Of a DNA stretch of 64,000 nucleotides, positions 10,170 through 20,042 are shown one piece after another. The stretch's first letter is position 1. Every line of letters begins with the position of its first letter. The stretch spans positions 25,422 to 89,421 of the forward strand of contig NZ_CANBCQ010000004.1 of the NCBI RefSeq assembly GCF_947367125.1, written 5' to 3'. Made by a program: the position numbers and the translations under genes. The DNA is from an uncultured Lactobacillus sp. (GTDB taxonomy: Bacteria > Bacillota > Bacilli > Lactobacillales > Lactobacillaceae). The notes below the pieces were generated by a model. The model was not told where the DNA came from. It searched no databases and saw only the letters and a list, made by a program, of their open reading frames with translations.

Positions 10170-10969
10170 TGGAACGTAGACAAGCAAGTAAGTTTTACCC
10201 ATATTTTAATCAAGAGGAAAGACCAGTAATTGACTATTTTACTGGTCTTTTTAATCAGTTAGTTTTTAAGCATGAGCCGATTTTAACTGATTTTTTGGAT
10301 CCGGGTAAACGAACAATTTTAAAAACTATTGTAGGTAATGATGCTTTTATTCAAGAATATGGTGGTTATCCTAATGCTGAGAAAAAGCGGGTTATTTTGA
10401 GTGAAGAGTGGCTTAATTTACAACCAAGTGATTACCAAATCCAGCCGTATGAAATAATCTATCCGCAAAAATTTGCTAAGATTAATCATAGTGCAGTTTT
10501 AGGAACATTAGCCAATTCAGGCATTGATACAAATATTTTTGGTGACATTATTACCGATGATCAAGGAAAATGGCAGTTTTTTGCTAAAAAAGAAATGGCC
10601 GATTTTTTTGAAGAACAAATCGATCGTGTAGGCAGAACAAAAGTAAAATTGCAGGCAATCAGCTTCAAAGAAATATTAACTCCTGAAGATGATTCAATTG
10701 AAAAGACAGAGATAGTTGCTTCAATGCGAATTGATGCTGTGTTATCAGGAATCAGTAAACAAAGCCGTGGTCAAATCCAAAAAATGATTAGTAGTCAACT
10801 AGTCAAATTAAATTGGCATGAAATAGCAGATTCTAATATAATGGTTAAAGAAAACGATGTCTTAAGTTTAAGACATTTTGGTCGAGTTTTGATTGAAGAT
10901 ATTTCGACTACAAGAAAAGGTAAGTATAAGGTGGTGCTCAGACTTTGGCAGACAAAGAAACGCAATTAA
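10169..10969 (+). CDS. ylmH: S4-domain RNA-binding protein YlmH
   Basis: YlmH proteins carry a C-terminal S4 RNA-binding domain and are linked to ribosome quality control and late dcw clusters. Here the S4 domain lies at about residues 183-245, beginning with SMRIDAVLSGISKQSRGQ. The N-terminal part (about 1-170) is the YlmH-specific domain, containing a PNAEKKR-like segment. The length of 266 residues is typical. The reading frame overlaps the end of the YggT gene and also the start of divIVA (by 25 bases). Experimental work on Firmicutes homologues implicates them in rescue of stalled 50S subunits. I infer the same role here from homology only. Confidence 0.9.
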   Translation: MERRQASKFYPYFNQEERPVIDYFTGLFNQLVFKHEPILTDFLDPGKRTILKTIVGNDAFIQEYGGYPNAEKKRVILSEEWLNLQPSDYQIQPYEIIYPQKFAKINHSAVLGTLANSGIDTNIFGDIITDDQGKWQFFAKKEMADFFEEQIDRVGRTKVKLQAISFKEILTPEDDSIEKTEIVASMRIDAVLSGISKQSRGQIQKMISSQLVKLNWHEIADSNIMVKENDVLSLRHFGRVLIEDISTTRKGKYKVVLRLWQTKKRN

Positions 10970-11775
10970 CCCCGATGGATATTCATAATAAAGAATTTAA
11001 ACATCGTGGTCGCAATGGATATGATCGTCTTGAGGTAGATAGTTTTTTGGATAAGATTGTCGATGATTATGGCGATACACTTGATCAACTGGTTGATTTA
11101 AAGAATGAAAATGTTTCTTTAAATCAAAAGATATCTGACTTGCAAGAACAAGTTGGCAAGTATCAAGAGCAGGTTAATGAATATAACGAAAAGAAAAGTT
11201 CTTTAAATAAGTCACTTATTTCTGCTCAACAAGCTGCAGATGAATTAAAAGAAAGCACAGAAAAAGAAGCTAAAAAAATCATCGCTGATGCAAAGGCAGA
11301 AGCAGAGGCGATCGTTAAAAGGCAAAAACAACAGCAGGATACTATTTCAAAAGATTATATGCGTGTTAAAGAGCAAGTTAGTGAATTTCGGAGTAACATC
11401 CAAGACATGTTGCAAACTGAAATTGATAATTTGACCGATGAAAAATGGCAACACGCTTTGGATGATTATTTCAATTTGGAACGCTATTATCCTGATGATG
11501 ACTCAGAACCAATTGATGCTGACGACGATGACATTGAAGATATCGAAGATGATGATGAAGATGTTGACAACGATGATGAAAATGACGTAAACTCTTCTCA
11601 AGGCCCTGATGATTTGGAATTGGATACACCAGCTGATCCTGACGAGAAAACTGATTCTGCACCCAAGCCAATGACAGGAGATAGTCAGAGTCACGAAACA
11701 ATTAATATTAAACCTGAAATGAAATCTAATTCTTCAGGTCCAACAATTGTTTTTCCTGATGACTATAAGAGTTAA
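10945..11775 (+). CDS. divIVA: Division site/pole protein DivIVA
   Basis: DivIVA is a coiled-coil scaffold that recognises curved membrane at poles and septa. The N-terminal membrane-binding domain is visible (TPMDIHNKEFKHRGRNGYD, about residues 9-27), then coiled coil to about residue 165. The C-terminal part is unusually acidic, with a run of Asp/Glu at about 184-215, then a disordered tail ending GPTIVFPDDYKS. The start is TTG at 10945, inside the end of ylmH, supported by AAGGTGG about 10 bases upstream. ATG at 10975 is an alternative but would cut into the conserved N-terminus. It is the last gene before the ileS leader. Confidence 0.92.
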   Translation: MADKETQLTPMDIHNKEFKHRGRNGYDRLEVDSFLDKIVDDYGDTLDQLVDLKNENVSLNQKISDLQEQVGKYQEQVNEYNEKKSSLNKSLISAQQAADELKESTEKEAKKIIADAKAEAEAIVKRQKQQQDTISKDYMRVKEQVSEFRSNIQDMLQTEIDNLTDEKWQHALDDYFNLERYYPDDDSEPIDADDDDIEDIEDDDEDVDNDDENDVNSSQGPDDLELDTPADPDEKTDSAPKPMTGDSQSHETINIKPEMKSNSSGPTIVFPDDYKS

Positions 11776-11777
11776 TA

Positions 11778-11985
11778 TATTAGATTGACAGTAAAACTTG
11801 ATGGCAATTCAGCGAGCTAGTGATGGTGGAAGACTAGCATAAGAGCTTGATGGTTGATCAGCTGCCAAATTGATCTAAACGTTTTTTTGCACGTTACGCA
11901 AAATTAAGTGGAGTTCGCAAGAGCTCAATTTAGGTGGTACCACGGTTAACCTCGTCCTAATTTTAGGATGAGGTTTTCTTTTTTA
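11778..11985 (+). promoter_or_regulatory. T-box leader (tRNA-Ile sensing) upstream of ileS
   Basis: The conserved T-box core AGGTGGTACCACG is at 11932-11944, within an antiterminator arrangement that follows a GGAGTTCGCAAGAGCTC hairpin. A terminator follows (CCTCGTCCTAA...TTAGGATGAGG then a T-rich run, 11948-11982). The upstream part holds purine-rich AGTGATGG and GAAGACTAGC elements of a Stem I. An ATC codon followed by A at 11857-11859 fits an isoleucine specifier. This class of leader binds uncharged tRNA and lets transcription continue into the synthetase gene when isoleucine is scarce. The exact Stem I fold was not computed. Confidence 0.93.
11948..11982 (+). terminator. T-box conditional terminator of ileS
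   Basis: The stem AACCTCGTCCTAA pairs with TTAGGATGAGGTT and is followed by TTCTTTTTT. It overlaps the 3' side of the T-box antiterminator, so the two structures exclude each other. Confidence 0.9.
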
Positions 11986-12001
11986 GAAAGGAATTTTGTT
12001 A

Positions 12002-14785
12002 ATGAGAATCAAAGATACCCTTAATTTAGGTAAAACTAAATTTAAGATGCGCGGTAACTTGCCAGTTCGTGAAGCTGAATGGCAAAAACAATGGCGTGAA
12101 AATAAGTTATATGAACAAAGATTAAAGTTAAACGAAGGTAAACCTCGCTTTGACTTGCATGATGGTCCTCCATTTGCCAATGGTAACATTCATATGGGAC
12201 ACGCATTGAACAAGATTTCAAAAGACATTATTGTTCGTTACAAGAATATGAATGGCTACTATGCACCTTATGTACCAGGTTGGGATACTCACGGTCTTCC
12301 AGTTGAACAACAACTTGCTAAGCAAGGTGTGGACCGTAAGACAATGGATCGTGCCAAGTATCGCGAACTTTGTCGTCAATATGCTGAAGAGCAAGTTCAA
12401 AAGCAAATGACCGACTTTAAACGTCTAGGTGTTATGGCAGATTGGGATAATCCATACATTACCTTACAGCATGACTTTGAAGCACAAGAAATTCGTGTCT
12501 TTGGAGAAATGTACAAGAAAGGCTATATCTATAAGGGCAAGAAGCCAGTTTACTGGTCATGGTCAAGTGAATCGACTTTAGCTGAAGCCGAAGTTGAATA
12601 TAAGGACGTTGAAGCTAATTCTATTTTCGTAGCATTTCCAGTTACTGATGGTAAAGGAATTATTGATCCTAAGGATACGTACTTTGTAATTTGGACTACT
12701 ACTCCTTGGACTATTCCAGCTAATGAAGCTATCTGTGTTAACCCAAAGTTTGATTACTCAGTTGTTCAAGTTGGGGATAAGAGATATGTTGTTGCCAGTG
12801 GCTTACTTGATAAGGTAGCTGAAGAAATTGGTTGGGACGATTATAAAGTTGTTCAAACTCTCAAAGGCAAGGACATGGAATACATGAAGGCTAAGCATCC
12901 AATTTATGATAAAGATAGCTTAGTAATTGAAGGATTCCACGTAACTTTAGATGATGGTACTGGTTTAGTTCATACTGCACCTGGCTTTGGTGAAGACGAC
13001 TTTAATGTTGGTCAAAAGTATCATTTACCAATCTTTAGTCCTGTTGATGCTCATGGTTGTTATACTGATGAAGTGCCAGAACTTAAGGGAATGTTCTACC
13101 AAGATGTAGATAAGTTAATGATCCAAAAGTTAAGAGATGCAGGTGCATTGCTTAAGCTTAAGGTCTTTACTCACTCATACCCACATGACTGGCGGACTAA
13201 GAAGCCGGTAATCTTCAGAGCAACTACTCAATGGTTTGCTTCAATTGATAAGTTTAGAGATCAAATCCTTGATCAAATTGAACAAGCCAACTTCATCCCT
13301 TCATGGGGTAAGACTCGTCTTTACAACATGATTAAAGATCGTGGCGATTGGGTAATTTCTCGTCAACGTGCTTGGGGTGTACCACTACCAATTTTTTACG
13401 CTGAAGATGGCACACCAATTGTTACTTCAGAAACAATTGAACATGTAGCAGGGATTTTTGCTAAAGAAGGTTCAAATGCTTGGTACACTCATCCTGCTAA
13501 GGAATTGTTGCCAGAAGACTTTACTTCAGAACATTCACCAAACGGCGAATTTACTAAAGAAAAAGATATTCTTGATGTTTGGTTTGACTCTGGGTCATCC
13601 TGGTCAGGCGTAATGGAAAAACGTGATGGTTTACATTATCCTGCTGATCTTTACCTTGAAGGTAGTGACCAATATCGTGGTTGGTTCAATTCAAGTTTGA
13701 TTACCTCTGTTGCAGTGACTGGCAAGGCACCTTATAAAGAAGTATTATCACAAGGCTTTGTACTTGATGATAAGGGTCACAAGATGTCTAAGTCACTTGG
13801 CAACGTAATTTCACCAAACGATGTAATCAAGAAGATGGGTGCTGAAATTATTCGTCTTTGGGTAGCTCAAGCTGATACTACTTCTGATGTTGCAGTTTCA
13901 ATGGGAATTTTGCAACAATCTGCAGAAAGTTACCGCAAGATCAGAAATACTTTCCGTTACATGTTGGCCAACACTAGTGATTTTGATCCAAAAGAAAATC
14001 GCGTTGCTTATGCTGATCTTCGTTCAGTTGATCAATACATAGAAGTTAAATTGGATGACTTAGTTAAGGACTGTCTTGCTGCTTATGACAAGTTTGACTT
14101 TACTACCGTCTTTAAGAAAGTCTTCAACTTTATTTCTAATGATCTTTCAGCATTTTATCTTGATTTTGCTAAGGATGTACTCTACATTGATGGTGAAGAC
14201 AGCCATTCACGTCGTTCAATGCAAACTGTGATTTATGATGCTGCTGTTAAATTGGCTAAGATTTTAACACCAATTTTGCCACACACTATGGAAGAAATCT
14301 GGGGCTTCTTGAAGGAACCTGAAGATTACATTCAACTTGCTAATATGCCAGAAGTTGAAGACTATGCTAACCATGATGATTTGCTTGAAAATTGGGGCAA
14401 ATTCATGAAGTTGCGTGATGATGTCTTGAAGGCTCTTGAAGATGCAAGAAACAAGAAATTAATTGGTAAATCATTTGAAGCGGCAGTAACTATTTATCCA
14501 GACAAGGAAACTAAGACAATGCTTCAAGATTTAGATGCTGATTTTAGACAAATCTTGATTGTATCCAAGTTAACTATTGCTGATGGTGAAGCACCTACTA
14601 ATGCAGAAAAATTGAATAATGCCAGTGTAGTAGTTGAACATGTTGAAGGCGAAGTTTGCCCTCGCTGTCGAATGATCAGAACTGATATCGGTGTAGATTC
14701 AAAATTGCCAATGCTTTGTGGTCGTTGTGCTAAAATTGTTGAAGCAGATTACCCAGAAGCTGCTGAAGAAGGATTGGAAAACTAA
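12002..14785 (+). CDS. ileS: Isoleucyl-tRNA synthetase
   Basis: This is a class I aminoacyl-tRNA synthetase that charges tRNA-Ile and edits misactivated valine. The class I HIGH signature appears as HMGHALNK near residue 65. The KMSKS loop (KMSKSLGN) is near residue 595. Between them is the editing (CP1) domain with [10 protein letters not shown]. The C-terminal end has a zinc-binding set CPRCRM...CGRC. The length of 927 residues is standard. The ORF track starts at TTG 11996, but the ATG at 12002 is better spaced from AGAAAGGA. Expression is under the T-box immediately upstream. Confidence 0.97.
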   Translation: MRIKDTLNLGKTKFKMRGNLPVREAEWQKQWRENKLYEQRLKLNEGKPRFDLHDGPPFANGNIHMGHALNKISKDIIVRYKNMNGYYAPYVPGWDTHGLPVEQQLAKQGVDRKTMDRAKYRELCRQYAEEQVQKQMTDFKRLGVMADWDNPYITLQHDFEAQEIRVFGEMYKKGYIYKGKKPVYWSWSSESTLAEAEVEYKDVEANSIFVAFPVTDGKGIIDPKDTYFVIWTTTPWTIPANEAICVNPKFDYSVVQVGDKRYVVASGLLDKVAEEIGWDDYKVVQTLKGKDMEYMKAKHPIYDKDSLVIEGFHVTLDDGTGLVHTAPGFGEDDFNVGQKYHLPIFSPVDAHGCYTDEVPELKGMFYQDVDKLMIQKLRDAGALLKLKVFTHSYPHDWRTKKPVIFRATTQWFASIDKFRDQILDQIEQANFIPSWGKTRLYNMIKDRGDWVISRQRAWGVPLPIFYAEDGTPIVTSETIEHVAGIFAKEGSNAWYTHPAKELLPEDFTSEHSPNGEFTKEKDILDVWFDSGSSWSGVMEKRDGLHYPADLYLEGSDQYRGWFNSSLITSVAVTGKAPYKEVLSQGFVLDDKGHKMSKSLGNVISPNDVIKKMGAEIIRLWVAQADTTSDVAVSMGILQQSAESYRKIRNTFRYMLANTSDFDPKENRVAYADLRSVDQYIEVKLDDLVKDCLAAYDKFDFTTVFKKVFNFISNDLSAFYLDFAKDVLYIDGEDSHSRRSMQTVIYDAAVKLAKILTPILPHTMEEIWGFLKEPEDYIQLANMPEVEDYANHDDLLENWGKFMKLRDDVLKALEDARNKKLIGKSFEAAVTIYPDKETKTMLQDLDADFRQILIVSKLTIADGEAPTNAEKLNNASVVVEHVEGEVCPRCRMIRTDIGVDSKLPMLCGRCAKIVEADYPEAAEEGLEN

Positions 14786-14988
14786 TGCGTTTAGGTACTG
14801 TTAAGCAGTTTGATGAAGGCAGTAGCTATGGCTTTATTGAAGATGATAAAAATCATAAGTCATACTTTGTTTTCTATAAAGCAATTAAAGAAGAAGGCTA
14901 TAAGACTTTGCAAGTAGGCCAAAGAGTGCAATATCAATTGGCTCAAGGAAAAAATGGTCTTCAATGTGTAAATGTATATTTAGCCTAA
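14785..14988 (+). CDS. Divergent cold-shock-domain protein
   Basis: The 67-residue protein is the length of a bacterial cold-shock protein and begins LGTVKQFDEGSSYGFIEDD. It aligns by eye with the CSD fold: GTVKxF at the first strand, YGFI in place of the RNP1 core GFGFI, and YFVFY in place of RNP2 VFVHF. It ends with a conserved-looking GLQCVNVYL in place of the usual GPQAANV. It is clearly not a housekeeping CspA: the lysine and histidine of the RNA-binding face are changed. The start codon overlaps the ileS stop (TAATG), so it may be expressed with ileS. Nucleic-acid binding is inferred from the fold, and the function is unknown. Confidence 0.75.
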   Translation: MRLGTVKQFDEGSSYGFIEDDKNHKSYFVFYKAIKEEGYKTLQVGQRVQYQLAQGKNGLQCVNVYLA

Positions 14989-15002
14989 AAGGAGCTGAGA
15001 TT

Positions 15003-15572
15003 TTGGATTTAAAAGAAACAGAAATCTCATCACAACAGATTTTTCAAGGTCGTATCCTAGATTTATCTGTCCGTACAGTTAAGCTTCCCAATGGTGAAAC
15101 TTCAACTAGAGAAGTAATTAAGCATAAACCCGCTTCAGGTGTAATTGCGATTAACGATGAACAAAAGATGCTTTTGGTAAAGCAATGGCGTGAACCGATT
15201 AAGCAAATTACTCTAGAAATTCCAGCTGGTTTGGTTGATTCTACTGATGCTAGCCCACTCGATGCAATGAAACGCGAACTAAATGAAGAGGGCGGCTATC
15301 GAGCAGAATATTGGGAAAAAGTTAGTGAATTTTATTCTTCTCCTGGTTTTTGTGATGAAAAGATGTATCTTTTCTATTGTGATACTTTAACCAAATTAAC
15401 TGATAAGCGGGCTCTTGATGAGGATGAATTTTTAACTTCTGCTTGGTACAGCTTGGATGAGTTAAAGAATTTATTGGCTGAAGGAAAAATTGTCGATGCT
15501 AAGACAATTTATGCGATTACTGTCTGGGAAAATATGCTATTGCAAAATGCTCAGACTGATAATAAGGATTAA
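15003..15572 (+). CDS. Nudix hydrolase, ADP-ribose pyrophosphatase type
   Basis: This is a Nudix-family enzyme, likely hydrolysing ADP-ribose or related nucleotide sugars (NudF group). The Nudix box is at about residues 75-100 and shows a REL-EE pattern (AMKRELNEEGG); the usual EETG is EEGG here. The N-terminal strands (RILDLSVRTVKLPNG) match the ADP-ribose pyrophosphatase subgroup. The ORF track starts at an ATG inside the preceding gene. The TTG at 15003 (MDLKETEI) is preferred, with AAAAGGAG 8 bases upstream. Substrate is inferred from subgroup resemblance only. Confidence 0.88.
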   Translation: MDLKETEISSQQIFQGRILDLSVRTVKLPNGETSTREVIKHKPASGVIAINDEQKMLLVKQWREPIKQITLEIPAGLVDSTDASPLDAMKRELNEEGGYRAEYWEKVSEFYSSPGFCDEKMYLFYCDTLTKLTDKRALDEDEFLTSAWYSLDELKNLLAEGKIVDAKTIYAITVWENMLLQNAQTDNKD

Positions 15573-15574
15573 AC

Positions 15575-15892
15575 ATGGTAGAAAAACGTTCTGATTATCG
15601 AAAAAGGCAAAAAAAGAGCTTGCTTAATAAGCTCAAATCTTCTTTTGCTGATAAAGATTCAGAGGAAGTAAATGTAAATCCGGATTTTCAAAGAGCTGAT
15701 TCTGATAATGAACCACTTAGAAGACGTCCTTTGGAAGGAGACGGACAAGAGTTTTACCAGCATGATCAATTAAGTGATAAAGCAACGATTCGCCAAGAGA
15801 AGTCACTAAGACTGAAAAAAAGATTGAATCGTGCTATCCTGATAGTGATTGTTTTAATTATATTAGTGCTACTAGCACTGTTTCATTTATAG
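15575..15892 (+). CDS. Hypothetical tail-anchored membrane protein
   Basis: This is a 105-residue protein without a family I recognise. It has a strongly basic N-terminus (KRSDYRKRQKKS), a charged, probably disordered middle section, and one hydrophobic segment at the extreme C-terminus (about residues 86-103, rich in Ile, Val and Leu). This suggests a protein anchored by its tail with most of its mass in the cytosol. It begins 3 bases after the Nudix stop codon and ends 18 bases before the MTA/SAH nucleosidase gene, so it appears to be part of that operon. No function can be assigned. Confidence 0.75.
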   Translation: MVEKRSDYRKRQKKSLLNKLKSSFADKDSEEVNVNPDFQRADSDNEPLRRRPLEGDGQEFYQHDQLSDKATIRQEKSLRLKKRLNRAILIVIVLIILVLLALFHL

Positions 15893-15910
15893 TGGAAATG
15901 AGGAAATAAA

Positions 15911-16606
15911 TTGAAGATTGCGATTATCGTCCCAATGGCGGAAGAAGCTGAATTTTATCGTGATCATTTCCAAACAGAAACCAAAGAAATGTTCGGATCA
16001 ACAGAATTCGAACATTTTTCTGTTAATGGCAATGATGTATATTTAGGACTAAGTGGTATCGGAAAGGTACAAGCTGCAATGAACTTAGCCAGTTTGTTGA
16101 GCTGTGTTGATATTGATGTCATTTTTATGACTGGTTCAGCAGGTGCTCTGGCACCAGATGTTCATCAAGAAGATCTAGTTCTGCCAAATGCATTTGCTTA
16201 TTATGATGCACATAATACTGCAGCTGGAGATTACGTTGAAGGTCAAATCCCTCAACAACCAGCCCAATTTGTACTTGATTCACCACAAGGAACTGCCTTT
16301 GCAGAATATTTGAAAAAGACGGGTGTTTCTTTCCGTGAAGGATTGGTAATAACGGGTGATTCATTTGTCGCTTCATCTAAACAAAAAGATGAAATTCGTC
16401 AAAATTTTCCAACAGCTTTAGCCTGTGAAATGGAAGGTGCCGCTTTTGCACAAGTTGCTCATGCATTTAAGAAGCCTTTAGTTGCCATGCGTGCAATTTC
16501 TGATAATGGAGATGGTAGTGCAGAAGAGGATTTCGAAACCTTTGTTAAAAAAGTTGGCGCTAAAGCAGCGAAGTTAATTAGTGATTATGTAGAAAAGATG
16601 AATTAG
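15911..16606 (+). CDS. mtnN: 5'-methylthioadenosine/S-adenosylhomocysteine nucleosidase
   Basis: MtnN removes adenine from methylthioadenosine and S-adenosylhomocysteine, feeding methyl recycling and AI-2 precursor formation. The phosphorylase fold is marked by MTGSAGAL, by CEMEGAAFAQ (substrate-binding Met-Glu) and by RAISDNGD, which contains the catalytic aspartate. The length of 231 residues is typical. The start is TTG at 15911 (MKIAIIVPMAEE), supported by GAGGAA about 8 bases upstream and by alignment with the family N-terminus. No luxS is seen in the window. Confidence 0.94.
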   Translation: MKIAIIVPMAEEAEFYRDHFQTETKEMFGSTEFEHFSVNGNDVYLGLSGIGKVQAAMNLASLLSCVDIDVIFMTGSAGALAPDVHQEDLVLPNAFAYYDAHNTAAGDYVEGQIPQQPAQFVLDSPQGTAFAEYLKKTGVSFREGLVITGDSFVASSKQKDEIRQNFPTALACEMEGAAFAQVAHAFKKPLVAMRAISDNGDGSAEEDFETFVKKVGAKAAKLISDYVEKMN

Positions 16607-16608
16607 AC

Positions 16609-17766
16609 GTGCGTGAAATTTATTTAGATAATGCTGCCACCACTCCAATGTCACCTAAGGTAATAGATATTATTACTAATGAAATGAAAAATGATTTTGG
16701 TAATGCTTCTAGTACTTATGAATTAGGTCGTCAGGCAAGAAAAGCAATTGATCGAGCTCGACATCAAATTGCTCAAGATATTAATGCTCAAGGTGGAGAA
16801 ATTATTTTTACTTCAGGTGGTTCAGAAAGTAATAATACTGCAATTTTTGGAACTGCTTATAGTCGTAAAAATATTGGTAAAAAAATTATTACTACACCAA
16901 TTGAACATCCATCTGTGCTAAATCCTATGAAACGGTTAGAAGATGAGGGCTATGATGTTGTCTACTTAAAGGTAGATCAAACCGGTCATATTTCTTTAGA
17001 TCAATTAAAAAAAGAATTAACTCCAGATACAATTTTAGTTTCAATTATGGCGGTTAATAATGAAGTTGGTACGATCATGCCGCTAAAAGAAATTGGAGCT
17101 TTAGTCAAAGAGTCAAACGCCTACTTCCATGTTGATAACGTACAAGGAATGGGTACGATTAAGATTGATGTCAAGGCAATGAATATTGATTTCTTGTCTG
17201 TTTCAGCACATAAAATTAATGGTCCTAAGTTTTTAGGCTTTTTGTATGAAAATGCAGATATTTATATCCCTAATTTAGTTTTAGGCGGTGAGCAAGAAAC
17301 TAAACGACGTGCTGGTACAGAAAATGTACCGGGAATCGCTGGTTTCGGTGAAGCAGTACGTGAAGTGTCAGAAATTGGTCGTGATACTTTGCAAAAGAAA
17401 TATGCTCATTATCAAGATATTATTCTAAAAGAATTAGATGATCATCAAATTGATTACGAGATTAATGGTGGTCATGGTCCAGGCTATTCACATCATGTGC
17501 TTAATTTACACTTTAAGGGGGTATCTACTACTTCTTTACAGACTAATCTTGATTTGAATGGTTTTGCTGTGTCAGGTGGTTCGGCATGTACTGCTGGATC
17601 TTTAGAACCATCACATGTATTAATTGCATGTTTTGGCGAAAATTCACCTAGAATAAATGAGTCAATCCGAATTTCATTTGGGCGTTATAATACAGATGAT
17701 GAGATTAAACAGTTTGCTCAAGAATTAGTAAAAATAGTGCAGAGAATTCAATCTAAAAATAAATAG
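16609..17766 (+). CDS. Cysteine desulfurase (IscS/NifS family)
   Basis: This is a PLP-dependent class V aminotransferase-fold enzyme that moves sulfur from cysteine to a protein persulfide. The PLP lysine lies in SAHKINGPKF at about residue 203. The active-site cysteine is in SGGSACTAGSLEPSHVL near residue 325. Start is GTG two bases after the mtnN stop. With DUF1831 and mnmA next to it, this desulfurase probably supplies sulfur for the 2-thiolation of tRNA wobble uridines, as YrvO does in Bacillus. Acting in Fe-S assembly is less likely from this context. Confidence 0.93.
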   Translation: MREIYLDNAATTPMSPKVIDIITNEMKNDFGNASSTYELGRQARKAIDRARHQIAQDINAQGGEIIFTSGGSESNNTAIFGTAYSRKNIGKKIITTPIEHPSVLNPMKRLEDEGYDVVYLKVDQTGHISLDQLKKELTPDTILVSIMAVNNEVGTIMPLKEIGALVKESNAYFHVDNVQGMGTIKIDVKAMNIDFLSVSAHKINGPKFLGFLYENADIYIPNLVLGGEQETKRRAGTENVPGIAGFGEAVREVSEIGRDTLQKKYAHYQDIILKELDDHQIDYEINGGHGPGYSHHVLNLHFKGVSTTSLQTNLDLNGFAVSGGSACTAGSLEPSHVLIACFGENSPRINESIRISFGRYNTDDEIKQFAQELVKIVQRIQSKNK

Positions 17767-17813
17767 TTGCTTTCAAAAAGAAGGTGACTTATTATAAATA
17801 AGTGAGGTAAATT

Positions 17814-18155
17814 ATGGCAAATACAGTTGTGATAAATGGTGATAAACGTAAATTTACTTTAAATCCTGATTTAAAGTTGTATGCATTGATTGATGCCGGT
17901 TTCGTGAAAACGACTAAGGGTAATTTCAATTATGAGCATCCCCTTTACAATGATTCACCTTATAACGCACCAACCAAGTTAAAGATGACTATTAATAAAG
18001 GTCTATCACATTTAACGATGGTGGTTACTGATCGCAACGGTTTGCAAAAAGTTAATATTTTTAAAAACAAGCAATTAGCCCCAACGGTTGAACTTTTAGA
18101 TTATATTCTAAAGGATCTTGAGGAGCGCAAAATTTTGCTAGAAGTAAAGGATTGA
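17814..18155 (+). CDS. DUF1831 family protein
   Basis: This 113-residue protein belongs to a Lactobacillales family (DUF1831). It has mixed alpha/beta character, no membrane segment, and motifs such as FTLNPDLKLYALIDAGF and a C-terminal helix EERKILLEV. It is preceded by its own AGTGAGGT ribosome site. It lies between the cysteine desulfurase and mnmA. That placement recurs in lactobacilli and suggests an accessory role in sulfur transfer or tRNA thiolation. This is inference from context, since I know of no biochemical assignment. Confidence 0.82.
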   Translation: MANTVVINGDKRKFTLNPDLKLYALIDAGFVKTTKGNFNYEHPLYNDSPYNAPTKLKMTINKGLSHLTMVVTDRNGLQKVNIFKNKQLAPTVELLDYILKDLEERKILLEVKD

Positions 18156-18159
18156 TTGA

Positions 18160-19290
<1,131 letters not shown>

Positions 19291-19298
19291 AATTATGC

Positions 19299-19334
19299 AA
19301 AAAAGGCGTTTGAGTTTTCGAACGTCTTTTTGTT
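19299..19334 (+). terminator. Terminator after mnmA
   Basis: AAAAAGGCGTT pairs with AACGTCTTTTT around a TGAGTTTTCG loop, ending in a T run. It closes the mtnN-mnmA block. Confidence 0.85.
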
Positions 19335-19382
19335 TTGTGCTAAACTATTCTTATTGATTAGACAATTAGGGGGATTTAAGCA

Positions 19383-20042
19383 ATGCAAATTTATTTCGTT
19401 CGTCATGGTAAAACCGAGTGGAACTTGGCCAGCCGTTTTCAAGGAGGACACGGTGATTCGCCACTTTTGCCACAGAGTTTAGAAGATATAAAAAAATTAG
19501 GTCATCATTTACAAGGAACAAAGTTTAGAGGTATTTTTGCTAGTCCGCTTGATCGAGCATTTAATACGGCTCAGGGAATCGATGATGCAATGAATGCTAA
19601 CTTGCCTGTAGTAATCGATGAACGACTTAGAGAATTTAATTTGGGTGATATGGAAGGAATGAAGTTTGCAGATGCAGAAAAGAAGTTTCCTGAGCAGATG
19701 AATAATTTCTGGCATCATCCAGATCAGTACGATCCTACGGAGTTGCACGGTGAAGATTATGCCCATGTTATCGCTCGGGGAAAATCTTTTGCCCAAGAGA
19801 TGGCCCGAAGATTTGCTGACGATGATGATAAAATTTTAGCAGTTAGCCATGGTGCTGCGTTATCAGCTATCATGGGAGGACTTTTAGGCTATCCTTTGAA
19901 GGATATTCGCAAAAATGGTGGACTTAGCAATACCTCTTTAACTATCTTAGAAACACTCGATGGGGGCAAAAACTTTAAACCAGTTGTGTGGAATGAGACT
20001 AGTTATTTAGGTCGTAAATTATCAAAGACGGACTCATTATAA
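19383..20042 (+). CDS. Histidine phosphatase (phosphoglycerate mutase-like) family protein
   Basis: This is a 219-residue branch-1 histidine phosphatase. The phospho-accepting histidine is in FVRHGKTEWN at the N-terminus, and the second histidine is in AVSHGAALS near residue 157. The size and the REFNLGDMEGM segment fit a PhoE/GpmB-like phosphatase more than glycolytic phosphoglycerate mutase. Substrate cannot be told from sequence. A good AGGGGGA ribosome site precedes the ATG. The stop codon overlaps the start of the TPR protein gene, and recD2 follows, so the three form an operon. Confidence 0.88.
   Translation: MQIYFVRHGKTEWNLASRFQGGHGDSPLLPQSLEDIKKLGHHLQGTKFRGIFASPLDRAFNTAQGIDDAMNANLPVVIDERLREFNLGDMEGMKFADAEKKFPEQMNNFWHHPDQYDPTELHGEDYAHVIARGKSFAQEMARRFADDDDKILAVSHGAALSAIMGGLLGYPLKDIRKNGGLSNTSLTILETLDGGKNFKPVVWNETSYLGRKLSKTDSL

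Noticed and set aside
11471-11701. His/Gln-rich minus-strand ORFs in divIVA
   Set aside because: They are the complement of the Asp/Glu-rich acidic tail of DivIVA, so the odd composition is a shadow effect.
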